Origin: Klebsormidium nitens
Lineage: Eukaryota > Streptophyta > Klebsormidiophyceae > Klebsormidiales > Klebsormidiaceae
NCBI GenBank assembly: GCA_000708835.1
Contig: DF237314.1
Coordinates: 27,927-91,926 of the forward strand
Direction of reading: 5' to 3'
Length of the DNA: 64,000 bases
Part shown: piece after piece, positions 34,701 through 46,700 of the stretch
Position numbering within the stretch: the first letter of the stretch is position 1
Layout of the letters: every line of letters starts with the position of its first letter
Made by a program: the position numbers and the translations under genes
The notes under the pieces: model-generated
Seen by the model: the letters and a program-made list of their open reading frames with translations, nothing else
Databases searched by the model: none
Told to the model about the DNA's origin: nothing

Positions 34701-37700
34701 GGACCGGATCTTGTCCGGGGCCATGTCCGGGTTCTCGATGTACCTGATGGGTGTACGCTCGTTTAAAGGGCCATCCGTTAAGTGAAAATCCAGAAGAAGA
34801 ACAAGACAAACCTGATCTTTCTGGACTCGATGTTCAGCCTAGCCAAAGCTTAATCTAGGGAGAAGACGATTAAAGCAAAGGTTTCATGGCAACCAGTTGC
34901 AAAGGGGAGGGTCGACAACAGCACGCTTGAAATGCAGATGCAGCTCGAGAATGTTCAAACCCAGGTATATGTCGGTACAAAATTCCCAAAAGCCAAAAAC
35001 CCTTCTTTCCGTTGGATGCGATGCTTCGGAGCCGACTGGTGATGGGAGTTTCCACGCGGAACAGTACCTCATGTGCGCAAAACTGCGGCAAGCCCGCCAT
35101 TCGAAGTCCAACCGACTCAAGCGCGCCACGCGTCGACTCACGGGAGGATCATGGAGATCGTCTTGGACGGGATGTTGTCCTTGTCGAACTCCTTCAGGCT
35201 CTGCAGGAACCCTGCGTCGGCCAGCACCTTCTTGCTCGACTCCCAGTAATCGTCCACCATTTTCCCACTGCCCGGGTCCTTCAACCGGGTAGGCTTCACG
35301 TTCTTCATGATGCACACCGCCTCCATCACGAGCTTCACCCCGGCCGGCGGGCTCTTCATGCCCTTGAGTTCCGTGATGTCGTTCTTGCTTAGAGTGTCCA
35401 GCGCCTGCGCGCGCGCGTAAGGAAGTGTTAGCGATTCAAAAGATACGGGTGAAGTTACTCGAAGCAGAGGCAGATAAGATTGCGTCTGCTTTTCACTGCG
35501 CTCCGCTTAGGCGTTCTTGCTACGCGCGCGCGGGGGGTCAGAGGGGTCAGAATGGACAGGAGAAAGGTCCGATATGGATGAGATTCTTCAAGCTGTTGGT
35601 GCCGTTATTGTCTGACTGATTTGAACGACGTCAGCGCTTGAGTACCCCCTTTTGACGAGAACGAGATTGAGAGAATAAAACCAAATTTCGTTGGAAAGAC
35701 ACCTCAGGACCGTTAAGATGTTCCTAGCCCTCTACAGGAAGCCTGTTGTCACAAGCAGTTGTTCTGGGATGAACGACTGACATGCTATAGCAGACCCCTG
35801 GACTTTGATCCGTAAAACAGGGAGGCACTTACCCGCAGCGCGGCCTCAAGCTGCGGCATGGCCTCTGCGAGATCCGCTTCCGTGTCGTCCTTGATGGCCT
35901 TCGCGTCTGCTGCCTTCTTGCTCGCAATCTCTTCCTCGCCCTTCACCACCGCACGCACCTGGAGAGAGAGTGTGTCTAGAGTTTAGCCTTGGTATCGAAT
36001 TTTTGACCGACCAACGGAATATTGGACTTGAAGCGTACTTAGGTAGGAGAGGAAGGCGACATGATACTCAAATCGCCAATCCTCATATCGTCCCAGCATC
36101 GTTCGGTGGGATACTTGAGACCGACCCACGTTGGCATCTCGCAACATTTTCCTGCTCTGCAGATCTCCTTCAACTACACAAACCTCGACTTTGCTGATCG
36201 CAATTGCAATCAACCAGAAGTGTTATCTTGCATCAAGGGCAGAAAAACGTGACACCACTTCTTTAGCCCGTTCTCGATGCCTAAAGCCCGGACCAAACGT
36301 ATCAGGCGCCCACCTTGTTCGCCTCGACGGTCTCCTTGTCGATGACCTCCATAAGCGCGGCGACACCCTTGCCGCTCTCGATCAGCTTCGGCTGCAATTC
36401 TTTCAATTCGACTTGCATCACGCCCACCGCGCTCTCGCTTGAAACCAGCTTTTCCAGGCCCATCTCGTACCTGTGGGCCAGGGGTTGGCTGGATTTAGTA
36501 CAGGCTTTAGAGTTACAAATCGGGTTTTGAAATTTATCTGCATTACGCCCGCCTCGCTATCACTTGCCACTAGATTTTAATACCTGCGGGAATTGGTTCA
36601 GAGGTTGCTTGTGTTCAGTAAAGGGGTTAAGAATGCCAATCCGGTGTTCAGTGCTTTCTGAAGATCCTGCTCAGGGGTAAGGACTCAAGGCTTAGTATCT
36701 GGATTTTGCTCAGGGTTTGCTCAGGATTTCATCCATTCTGGGATGAAACTTAGGGCCCAAAGCCCCTGATTGATGGATTGTGCCATAATCTGGATCAAGG
36801 AATCCATAAGGCGTGGGCGCCACGGCGACCTTGTTACAGGAGTCTAAGTATGGAGGTCGCTACGATAGACCACCACATATTGCAACTTGGTTCGTCGTCA
36901 ATACTAGCTTGCCTGTGTGATGTTGGCGCGCTCATGTGTCCGGCGGCGAAATGGACCGGAGGGTTTTGAGGGTTTGGGACCAGCGTGACGTCACCGAGCT
37001 CCCAAGTGACGTTACTGATTTGATTGATCGGGATGTGATTGGTCATGTTTGTCGTCGGCGTAGCAATTACAAACAGAACTACGATTTTCCGCGTTGTGTG
37101 TTTGTCTGCTGTCTGGTCTGGCTTTGAAAAAATTAGGGTCTTCCAGAACGTCGGTTCAACTCCGGCCGCCGACCCTTTTGCCAGCCCCGCTTTTTTCTCC
37201 GGGTATATCAAAGCCGCGCGCTTTGGGCGCGGGCAAAAGACCGATGATAAACAGTGACGTAATCAAACCTTGTTCCTGGTCTTTTGTTCCCCTCTTTTGG
37301 GTGCAAGGCAGATTGCTAGGTTATACTCGCCGCCAACTTTTGTCGTCCCACGCTCTTCTGGCGTCCTTTGCAGAACGGGGACGACGTGTAGGATAAGTGG
37401 CTGGCGCAACGCAACCCATCTTGTGTTCAAAGAGGATAGCAAATACTATGATTCTGTTGAGAAGCGTTATTTGACCCCTTAAGCTAAGGAACACTTCTCG
37501 CTCGAACCCTCTCCTTATTTTCTCCCTGGCACTTTGAACGGTGACATCTGTTCTCGATAGGTGGATTATCCAAACGTAAATCTCGAAAGGTTTCTTCTTA
37601 GAGACTTGACAGCCCCAAACCTCACCTCCGTTTGAGCCCGCTGACCTCCTGCTGCTTCTTCGCCAGCAGCGCCTTGAACGTGGAGATGAGCTCCAGGTAG

Positions 37701-40700
37701 CTGGTGGGCGTGACGTAATAGTGACGCTTCAGCTCCGCCAGGTAGCGCTGCGCGAGGTCCTGGACGCTCAGGTGGAAGTGCACGCTCATGTCGACCAGGT
37801 CGGGGATCAGCGAGCGATCCACGTTGATGTCCTCCAAGAAGCGACCTGTATGATACGAATATGTGGGCTTTAGGGACTTCAAATCCCTTTAGGCAGAACA
37901 GCGAGAAGCGGAGGTTTCGGCGTTTCGGACGCTCAGGTGGAAGTGCACGTTTCATGTCGGCCAAGTCCAAGACCAGTGAGCGGGGATCAGTGAGCGGTCC
38001 ATATTGATGTCCTCCAAGAAGCGACCTGGATAAACAGAGTTGCGGGATTTAGGACCTTGGGAATTGACAGTTCAGCTTCTTGAGGAGCTCAAATTTGGTG
38101 TCAAGGATGCTTGGTGAATCGCACGCTCATGCGACCAGGTCCGGGAGGAGGGATCGATCCACGTTGATGTGCTCCCAAAAGCGACCTGCCTTACTGAAAG
38201 TTGCGGGTTGAGGGGCTTGAAAATACGTAAGTCAGCGTTCTCAGACAAAGCTGAATTTTGGCATCTACACTGGCCATGGACGAGCTAAAGAGCGGGCTTC
38301 TGGAATGTAAATCTAGGCTGTCAGGCTCAAACAATGTAAGCCTTATGTATTCAAGGGAAGCTTGGACTCATCTGGTACGAACCCAAGTTTGTGAGTCCCA
38401 TTACAGGATCGTCGACCAGATTGACGAAAAGACGTCTCAAGGCAGGTCCTCTCCCTGTCACCAAGAGCCCGCAAAGAGCACCTAATGGACGGAGTATGGA
38501 CAGCTATCCAAAAACCGGGCGCTCACCCGCGACGGAGCGCAGCGCCTCCATGGGCCACCCGCTGAACCAGTCGATCGTGCAGCAGTTAACTAGGGACGGG
38601 AACTTTCTCAGCCGGTCCCGGAACGCCTCCCCGATGGGGCTGAAGCACAGCGCGATGCGCAGGTTCCGCCGGCACTCCTCCACGAAGAACTGGAACAGCT
38701 CCGCGCGCGTGCCCTCGCGCCCCGCGCGCTTGGCGCGCGCGCGCACGCCCTCGGCGATCATGGATGTGTCGCCCGAGTCGAACAGGTTGGGCACCTGGAA
38801 GGAAGATCGGCAGACGGATTAGATAAGAGTATGTCATACGCCATTGAAATCGAAGTACGTCAAGCTGTTGCTTCCGGAAGCAGTGAGGAGCTGACCGAAA
38901 GATTGGTTCAGCCGTTCTTTGACGAGGTAAATTCCTTCATCTGCGGTTCTTTCCTGATGGCGGCTTGACGCCGCTTCTCCGTTCTTGTCTTTGCTGCTTC
39001 GAGCACAACGTTGCCTTTCCGTAACCCTCTGCGCCACAGGACGAATCTTCGACTTAGCACCAACAAGCTCTGAGTACAGTAAGTTAGCCAGCCTGGGACG
39101 AGTGCGCTTTACTTTGGGGATGTATATTTTGTGAGGGTGCGGAGCAGGTGAGTGGTGAACCTTTTTGTGAGAAGCTTACTATTAGTGTCGGAGCTTACCA
39201 TTGCTGGAGCTTATGGATTGCTACATTGAAGACATATCAAACGGTTACAATGTCCTCAGTCATCCTCAAACGATCACGACCCAAGCTCCGACGTCACCCC
39301 CCCTCTGCGCGCGCGCGCGCGCCTCTGCTCACCTCGCCGGTGTTGAGCAGGCTGTTTATGTCCTCGACGAAGCCCTCCTTTTTGATCTGCGTGTCCGTGA
39401 AGAGGAACATCACCCGCTTGTCCTGCTCGCCAGCCTTGCGCAGCACGCTACGGAGGTTGTCGCGCCACTCTGCCATGCCGTAATTCTTGCTGATCTCCAC
39501 CTGCGGGAGGGAGGAATGAATCGAGTGTCAAATGAGTTACTTCCAACTTGCGATTTTGTAAAGATCTGTGGTTGAAGAGGACAGGAGGAGCCGTATTATC
39601 GTGAGAGATGAGAGAGGAGAGCTTTCATGGGTATCAAACATCTCTTCTCCAAGATATTTTGGAAGAAGCGACTCACTATCGATGTTTCTGAGAGCTTCAT
39701 TCTCCTCATCTTCAACGGGAGAAGCCCGCTTGAGCCCTCGATTTTCATGACATTTTGCCCCCATAAGCGAGTTTGGCAACCCTAATCTCCATATGTTTGC
39801 AGAGATTTCCCCCTTTTCATTTCGAACACAAAATGGTCAGAACCAGCGTAAAGGCACGGTAAAGTAGTCGAGCACGGCCGCGTCTTACCTGGAACACCTC
39901 AAACCCTTCGATGAACGCCGCGAGGCGCGCGAGGCTCTGGCGCCCGCTGCCGCCCACCCCGACCAATAGCGCGTTGCCACCTGGCTGCTTGATGACGCGG
40001 CATATGCGGCTGACGTGTTGGATGGCGAAGAGGAAGAGCACCAGGTTCATCGGCTTGCTGCTCGTCGCGTTGAAGTCCTCCAAGTACGCTTGCATCACCT
40101 TGACCAGCGCGGCTTCGTCCGTGATCTCGTCGTACTGCGCAACAAGGCGGGAGATCAGAAGAAATAAGGACCTCCGTAAGTTAATCAAAGCGGTTAAAAC
40201 AAGCGCTTGTTTTTAATTTAGACAACATTTCGGGAGACCTCTTGACCGAGCACCGGAAGAATATTCCTGGACCCTATTGTGCATTTCTATCGTACATTAT
40301 CCGTAGGATTCCCTGGAGTGCACAATCGTGCAGAATCCTCTCAGAAATACAGTGACAGTGCAAAAGAATCTACGCGCTGTCTTTGAAACAAACAATCATC
40401 ATCACGAGATCCAACACTGTTACCAACGACAGGGTTTGACACGGAATCTGGTGCAGGAAATTTTTCGAAACCCGTCCTCTTCAATCAGCCAACTGCTTGA
40501 CATGATTCCGCGACCCAGTTCCATAATAAACAACTTCCGGAAAGTTCCGGTTCCGCTCACCTGCCCTCCGTCCCCGCCCTGCTGCATAAAATCCCCGGCC
40601 ATGAGGTACTTAAGCGCCTCAGGCTTGGTCTCCCCTCGGGGCGCCGGTTTGCCGTCGGGAGCAGGGGGCGGGGCGCCCAGTCCAGCAAACACGCGGGAAA

Positions 40701-43700
40701 ACTTTTCCCGGAAGTGCTTCTCGGTAGTCTCCGCCATGAGGTTGAAGAACCAGGAGCGGTCTTCGTCCGACACCAACCGGTCGTGGAAGACCTGCCCGGA
40801 GAAAAGGGAAGTGTCAGTAACATGCGTCCTCGATAAAGAAGGACAGTAGGTAGCGGTCCATTTTTGGACAAAACGACCTGTTTCGGGAAGCAACCTCAGA
40901 CGCCAAAAAGGATTGCCAATTTTAATTTGCACTCTAAATTGATGACAAGCTGAATACCAGCGTCCGCCGAGATCATTCCAGAGACTTCCTTTTGCATTGC
41001 CCAAGATCCTCGTCATGTAAACAATTCTACGCGCGCAAGAGCGAATACGGCCAAGCTTCGTAGGCACTCATTGATACAGCCCTCAAAAGCCGACCTGTGG
41101 TCCGATCTCGGCTCGTCCAATCAACCGCGGCCCTTGGGCACTGAAAATTCAATCAAAATCTGCGTACAAGTCAAGAGAATCAGGACAAAGGCGCTCGCGT
41201 GCGCGAGCGCTCACCCGGAGGCACTCGTTGGCCCATAACCGAATGAGACGGTCCGGCTCCTCGACGCCGGGGGGCGCAAAGTGGAGGCCCAGGAAGACCT
41301 TGCCCATGTCGCGTAGGTTGTACGTGTAGTGGCTCTTGGTGGGCGTCGGCAGCAGCTCGCGCTGGACCGTCTGCGGGGCGGAACAACGCAAGCGGAATGC
41401 GCGTCAGGCAAAGCGGCCCGGAAAAGCAATGCTTACGAATTGGGCAAACGAGAGTACTTGGATTCGAAAGTAGACACCCGATAGGTATACAGGACTCGGA
41501 AACAATTGTGGGCGGTCGTAGTACGGCAGGGCGGTCGAAAGCGGCTGACGCAAGGACAGCAGCTTTGATATCGCCGGATCTAGTTCGGAGCAGGGAAGGC
41601 GGAATGCCAATGCTAGGCGCAACTTGTTCAACGCGTGCCAGCAACCATTCAAAGAGCGCGCGGGAAAAACGGTCGTAACAGAGACGGATCAATATTTTGG
41701 CGCACTTGGTAAATGTCGAGCGCGGCAGACCACGTGGTCGAGCGGAGCTGGTGACGGCGGGCCAGTGCACACATACGTCCGAAGAATGGATAGAACACAG
41801 GAACGGAACAGAACGGAACGAAAAGAACAGGACGCACCAGGAAGGGCCGAGATTGTACCTGGTAGATGTCGTGCGTGGCCGACACTATGGGCGAGCGATC
41901 TTTGGTGACGGCGGGCGCGTGCGCAGAACGGAACAAAAAGGGATAATGGACGGAACACTAATGTGACATAGGAGAGCGAAGCGAGAACGGAAGAACGCTT
42001 TACCTGGTAGATGTCGAGCGTCGCGGAAACCTTGGGCGAGCACAGCTTTGCGACGGCGGGCGAGTGCGCATCATCAATGAGAACAATGAAGCGGAACAAG
42101 GACGGAACAAGGACGGAACGGAGCGGAGCGGAACAGGAACGAAGTAACACAGACCTGATAGATGTCGAGCGTGGCGGAGACCATGGACGAGCGCAGCTTG
42201 GTAACGGCGGGCGGGTAGTGCGCCTTTCGCATCCACCAGTCGACCAGGACCGTGAAGATGCGACTCATCGTCTCGTCGCCGAACGACGTCACGGACACCA
42301 CGCTGCAGCGGAACGTGGTGACGTTCAGCATCGGAGCGGAACGGTGTTTGAAGAGCGGACTGGGTACTTTTTGAAGCCCAAATCGAGAGACTTCGCAAAA
42401 CTCTTAAGCATGTTCTTGCGTGTCAAATACATAGGATGCTGAAATAGAGGCTTAGGTTCAGCCTCAGATTAAATCGTTCAAAAATCCTCGATCAATACGA
42501 ATTTCCCGTTTGACCGAAGATTTCCATCACAAAGACCCTGACTTTCAGAGCCCAAAACCAAGTCAAAAACCTACACTTTGGTTCTTGAAGTCTGCGCTCG
42601 TATATGCCAAACGAAACGAAACAGTTCTAACGTGAACGCTCGTAGATGCAAAGCAGAAATGGAGAATTCCGCGCTCGTACAGACAGGTCACATGCAACAA
42701 AAGTACAGAGGCTCGTCAACACTGGGCGCCTTACTTGTAGTGGCGCAGATACCGGTTGGTGACGTCATTCCGCCCCCCCCCGGGGGGCCCCATCGCCGAC
42801 ACGAACTGCACGTCTATCAGGTTGCGGAACGTCAGCTCTTTCCGGTCATACCACCCCCCGTGGTCCATCCACTGACGTAACAACTCGATGGGCGGCTGCG
42901 CCCCGTATTTCTCGAGCGCCGGCATGTTGAGGTCGTCAACTAGGATGACGAACTTTTTGCCCGGGGGCGGCCCGAAGACGCCCTTGCGCCGCTTGTCGAG
43001 CTTGCCGTCGATGATGTCCTGGGTCTGGTTGGCGGAGGTTTGCGCGGAGAAGTTGAAGAACATGGACTGATACCTGGTGAAGTGAGGGGGGGAGAGAAGG
43101 GTGTGAGTCCATAGTAGGCAGGAACGACAAGACATGAAAGAGTACAAGGAGAAAGAGGAGGAGAGAAGGAAAATGTTTGGTTTTCTGGGTCTTCCAACAA
43201 TAGAAAGTGGCCATCCAGGATTAGGACGACAGAAGGAGGAAATGGAGGCATCATGGAAAAACGATACGCTTGGTAAGACGTAGGTGCTTTCCTTTTGCAA
43301 ACATAAAAGAAGACGGTAAGAACTCAGGCGCACAAGATATGGCGGTGTTCAGCGAACCGGTCTCTTCTTGGTGACACCCACAACCACGCCTTAAAGTACG
43401 ACTCAAACCAAGCACGCTTCCTGAGCCAGATTCATCTGGATTGACAATGTCTATTCCATCAAGGTCTTCAAAAACCGCTGGCCGACTTACTTGTTGGCAT
43501 GCAGCCCCTTGGTCAGGAACTGCTTGATGTACACGCTCGTGCCCGTAACCCTTATTGGGATATACACTTCAACCTTCTGTCGATTCGAAATGTAGGTGTA
43601 ACGCGTCTCGAGAAAAGACTCAACTCGATCTCCTCCTCGACTTACTTGTTGGCATCCAGCCCCTTGGTCAAGAATTGCTTGATGTACACGCTCTTGCCCG

Positions 43701-46700
43701 TCCCGGTCGGCCCCACCAGCAGCATCGGCTGCCCGTGCGTCAGAAGCGCCTCCATCAGAAACGTGTACCGTACGGTATCGGCCGTCGGCACGATGATCCG
43801 TACGAATTCCGCTTCCGGAGAAGGCGGGGAGTCGTCGATGAGATCGGTCCAAGGAGCCCACTTGCCGCGCTCCTTGTTGAAGGTGAAGTCGTAGACTGTC
43901 TTTCCCTCGGGGAACGGCAGCGCGACTTTCCGGGCGGTCCCGGTGATGAAGGGCTTGTACTCTTCCGGGGGTTGGTTGACCTGCCGGGAAAGTGTGACGG
44001 TGGGGTTGATGAGGCAACTTCGAGGCAAATCGCGCCCGGATCTTTCTGAAGCGGAATGCCTAAGGGTTTTCATTAGACAGACGACAGAAAACAGGTTCTT
44101 CTGTTCGCAAGCGAGCGGACATGATTGTATGCCAACGCTTTAAGATTTCTTGTTGTCATCAACCTACGTTAACTTTGACAGAGCAACCCAAGCCCTTCAA
44201 CACAGAGATTTCAGAAAGGCTTGAGCATCGCTGTTTTGTCAGTCAAGACGGATGCACGCTTGCAAAGTCGAAACTGAATTCCGTCGAGATCTAAGCCCCC
44301 CGTTTACAGATACGTGAAACCTAACCATTGAAACCAGAGCTCTGGTGGGCTGTTTTATCTCGATTCTTATGTGTATACACTCACCAGGAGCTTTCGAAGC
44401 AGCGCGTCGAACTTGAGCCGCCCCGCTTCATCGGTGCAGCCCCCGACGGACCACACCAGGCTGAAGAGGAACAGGCAGTCCAGCCACACGCACACCAGCG
44501 TGCCGTCCATCTTGGCCACCTGGCAGAGGAGTATGGTTCGGTAACGTGAGGAGAAAGAACAGAGTCAGCGTTACAGTCTGATTGGGGAGACGGCTGCGCA
44601 GGTCAGAATCTTGCGGCAGTTGAAAGAGTAGGATAGAAGCTCAGTTCAAGAGGGGTGGATCAATGAAGCTGAACGTATTGTGTCTGCAAGGCGTGCTGCT
44701 CTGCCAAACGATAGAATAAACGAAACTCCGAGAGCTTTTTGAATTGACGTTGTACAGATTGCATAGCACACTGAGTATGTCAACAGTCGTTCCGCAGCTG
44801 CGTTCAGAGGTACTTGGAGCCGCGGGCGACTCTACCTACTTCTCAATACCTTAGTTTGAATCCATTGCCGTTCTACTATAAGTACAAGACCTTTCAAGCA
44901 ACCTGCTAACTCGGTGTCAGCTAATCAAGCAGGTTGCCCTTTTCGAGTAGCCGTAATGCGGCCTCGAAGGAACCTTTTCCGAAAAAGGACAAATTTTCGG
45001 CCCACCTGCGCGGGGTCCGCGAGCTGCGGGTCCATGAGCGCGCGGAGGATGCGCGCGAGCGCCTGCACGAGGTTGGCCTCCTGCATGGGCACCATCAGCT
45101 TGCACGCCTTGGCCACGCACCGCAAACACGGCGGGACCAGCCACTCAAACAGCCGCTCGATCTGCTCCCTGCACGGCGCGGGTTGAGGGAATGGTTTAGA
45201 AAACATGGTTAGGGATGGGTGAAGGAAAGCAAGAGAGATAAGCTGAGGTGGGCTTTTAACAATTATCAACTCTTTTTGTGAACAGCTGAGCAGCTTGCAA
45301 AATCCCTGAAAAGATTCAATTTCTAAGACGGGCATTGAGTTTTTTGTTTGGTTGACAGACCTGTATTGATGATGACGAGACGCAGAGCAGTTCTGTACCA
45401 CAAAATAAACTGATCCCTACACATTCTCAAGACGAGTACTCACCGCAGCCAGCCCCCTGATCCACTCAGAATACTCTGTTTCCACGAACACTCCATTGGA
45501 TTGTAAGGCTCCCTACAGTAAGCGCTCTACGCTATATGTCGTGAACCTCACCGGTTGGCTTCGCTGAGCGTTGGGGGATCCATGTCTTGATCCATGCGGT
45601 GACCATGGGGCGCCACCCGATCCGCCCAAACCCAAAACATAACCACAACCCAAATTCATAGCTACAACCTAGACGTACGATCAGACAATAAAGACCCAAG
45701 CGCTCTGTACCGCTCTTACCGATTACCTTCGCTGAGCGTGGGCGGCAGCCTTTTGATCCACGCGGTGACCATGGGGCGCTCCACCCGATCTGTATTGTGA
45801 CCCCCAAAAACCTATGCTTTTGTACTTAAGGTTTTCTGGAACGGGAAAAATGGTATAGTGTGGATAACCTACCGGTTGGCCTCTGTGAGCGTTGCGGGCA
45901 ACGTTTTGATCCACGCGGTGACCGTGGGCCGCCATCCAATCTGCGCGGGCTCCACCTTTACCTCAAATCCAACAAAGCAAACCCATAACGAGAATATTCA
46001 GATCAAACCCAGAACATGAACCCAAAATTAGAGCTGTAACGCTCTCACCTGTTTGCCTCTGTGAGCGTGGGCGGCAGCGTTTTGATCCATGCGGTGACCA
46101 TGGGGCGCCACCCGATCTGCGCGGGCTCGACGTAGACCATGCCGCAGCGGCTGACGGTCGCGGGCGACGCGGCCGCGAGGTCCTGGACCTCGAAGATGAG
46201 GTTCATCGTGGGGGACATCTGGATGATCTCGCCGCTCATCAAACACAGCTTCTTGTTGTCGTCCAACACCTACAATGGAGAGATTTTGTGAGGACTATTG
46301 AAAGGTCCAGGTCTCGTATTTTGCCAGGTTCGGGAAGGTTCTGGATGGCATCTTTCCTAGTCATGCAGTGCTGCTTGTCGTGGTTCGTCGCCCGAGGATG
46401 ATGCTCTTGGAATTGAGATTTCGCTGTCGAGAGCTCCGAGATATCGAAACATAGAGGATGTGGGATGATTCCAGAAGCTCGCGGAGAGTTCTGGATCCTC
46501 AAGACGTAGAGAATCTGGAATAAAAGCAGAAGCTCGAGGTGGATCTCAGGCAACTCCTTTGGGCTTTCACAGAACCAGGAATCCGACGAGAGTCATTTGT
46601 GTGCAGATTCTACAACCTTTCTATTTAGGGTTCAACAGTAAAAACGACGAGCTGAATTTTGGAAATTTCCATTCTCCACTAGGATTCTTGAGCTCCAGGT

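Larger units (their letters stand above)
40561..44519 (-). other. Dynein AAA3 (exons 25-30, residues about 1989-2436)
   Basis: Walker [16 protein letters not shown] (about 2123) is in exon 26, Walker [18 protein letters not shown] in exon 27, [10 protein letters not shown] in exon 28 and [17 protein letters not shown] in exon 29. Exon 30 carries a Pro/Gly-rich insertion ([18 protein letters not shown]) not typical of the family core. Confidence 0.93.

Noticed and set aside
37926-38195. Mutually exclusive alternative exons for dynein exon 34
   Set aside because: The copies carry an acceptor and exon start only, with frame breaks and no donor at the matching position, so they are better read as partial duplications.
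43482-43548. Insertion of a transposon carrying dynein sequence
   Set aside because: No terminal inverted repeats or target-site duplications; the copy is in tandem and direct orientation next to its source.
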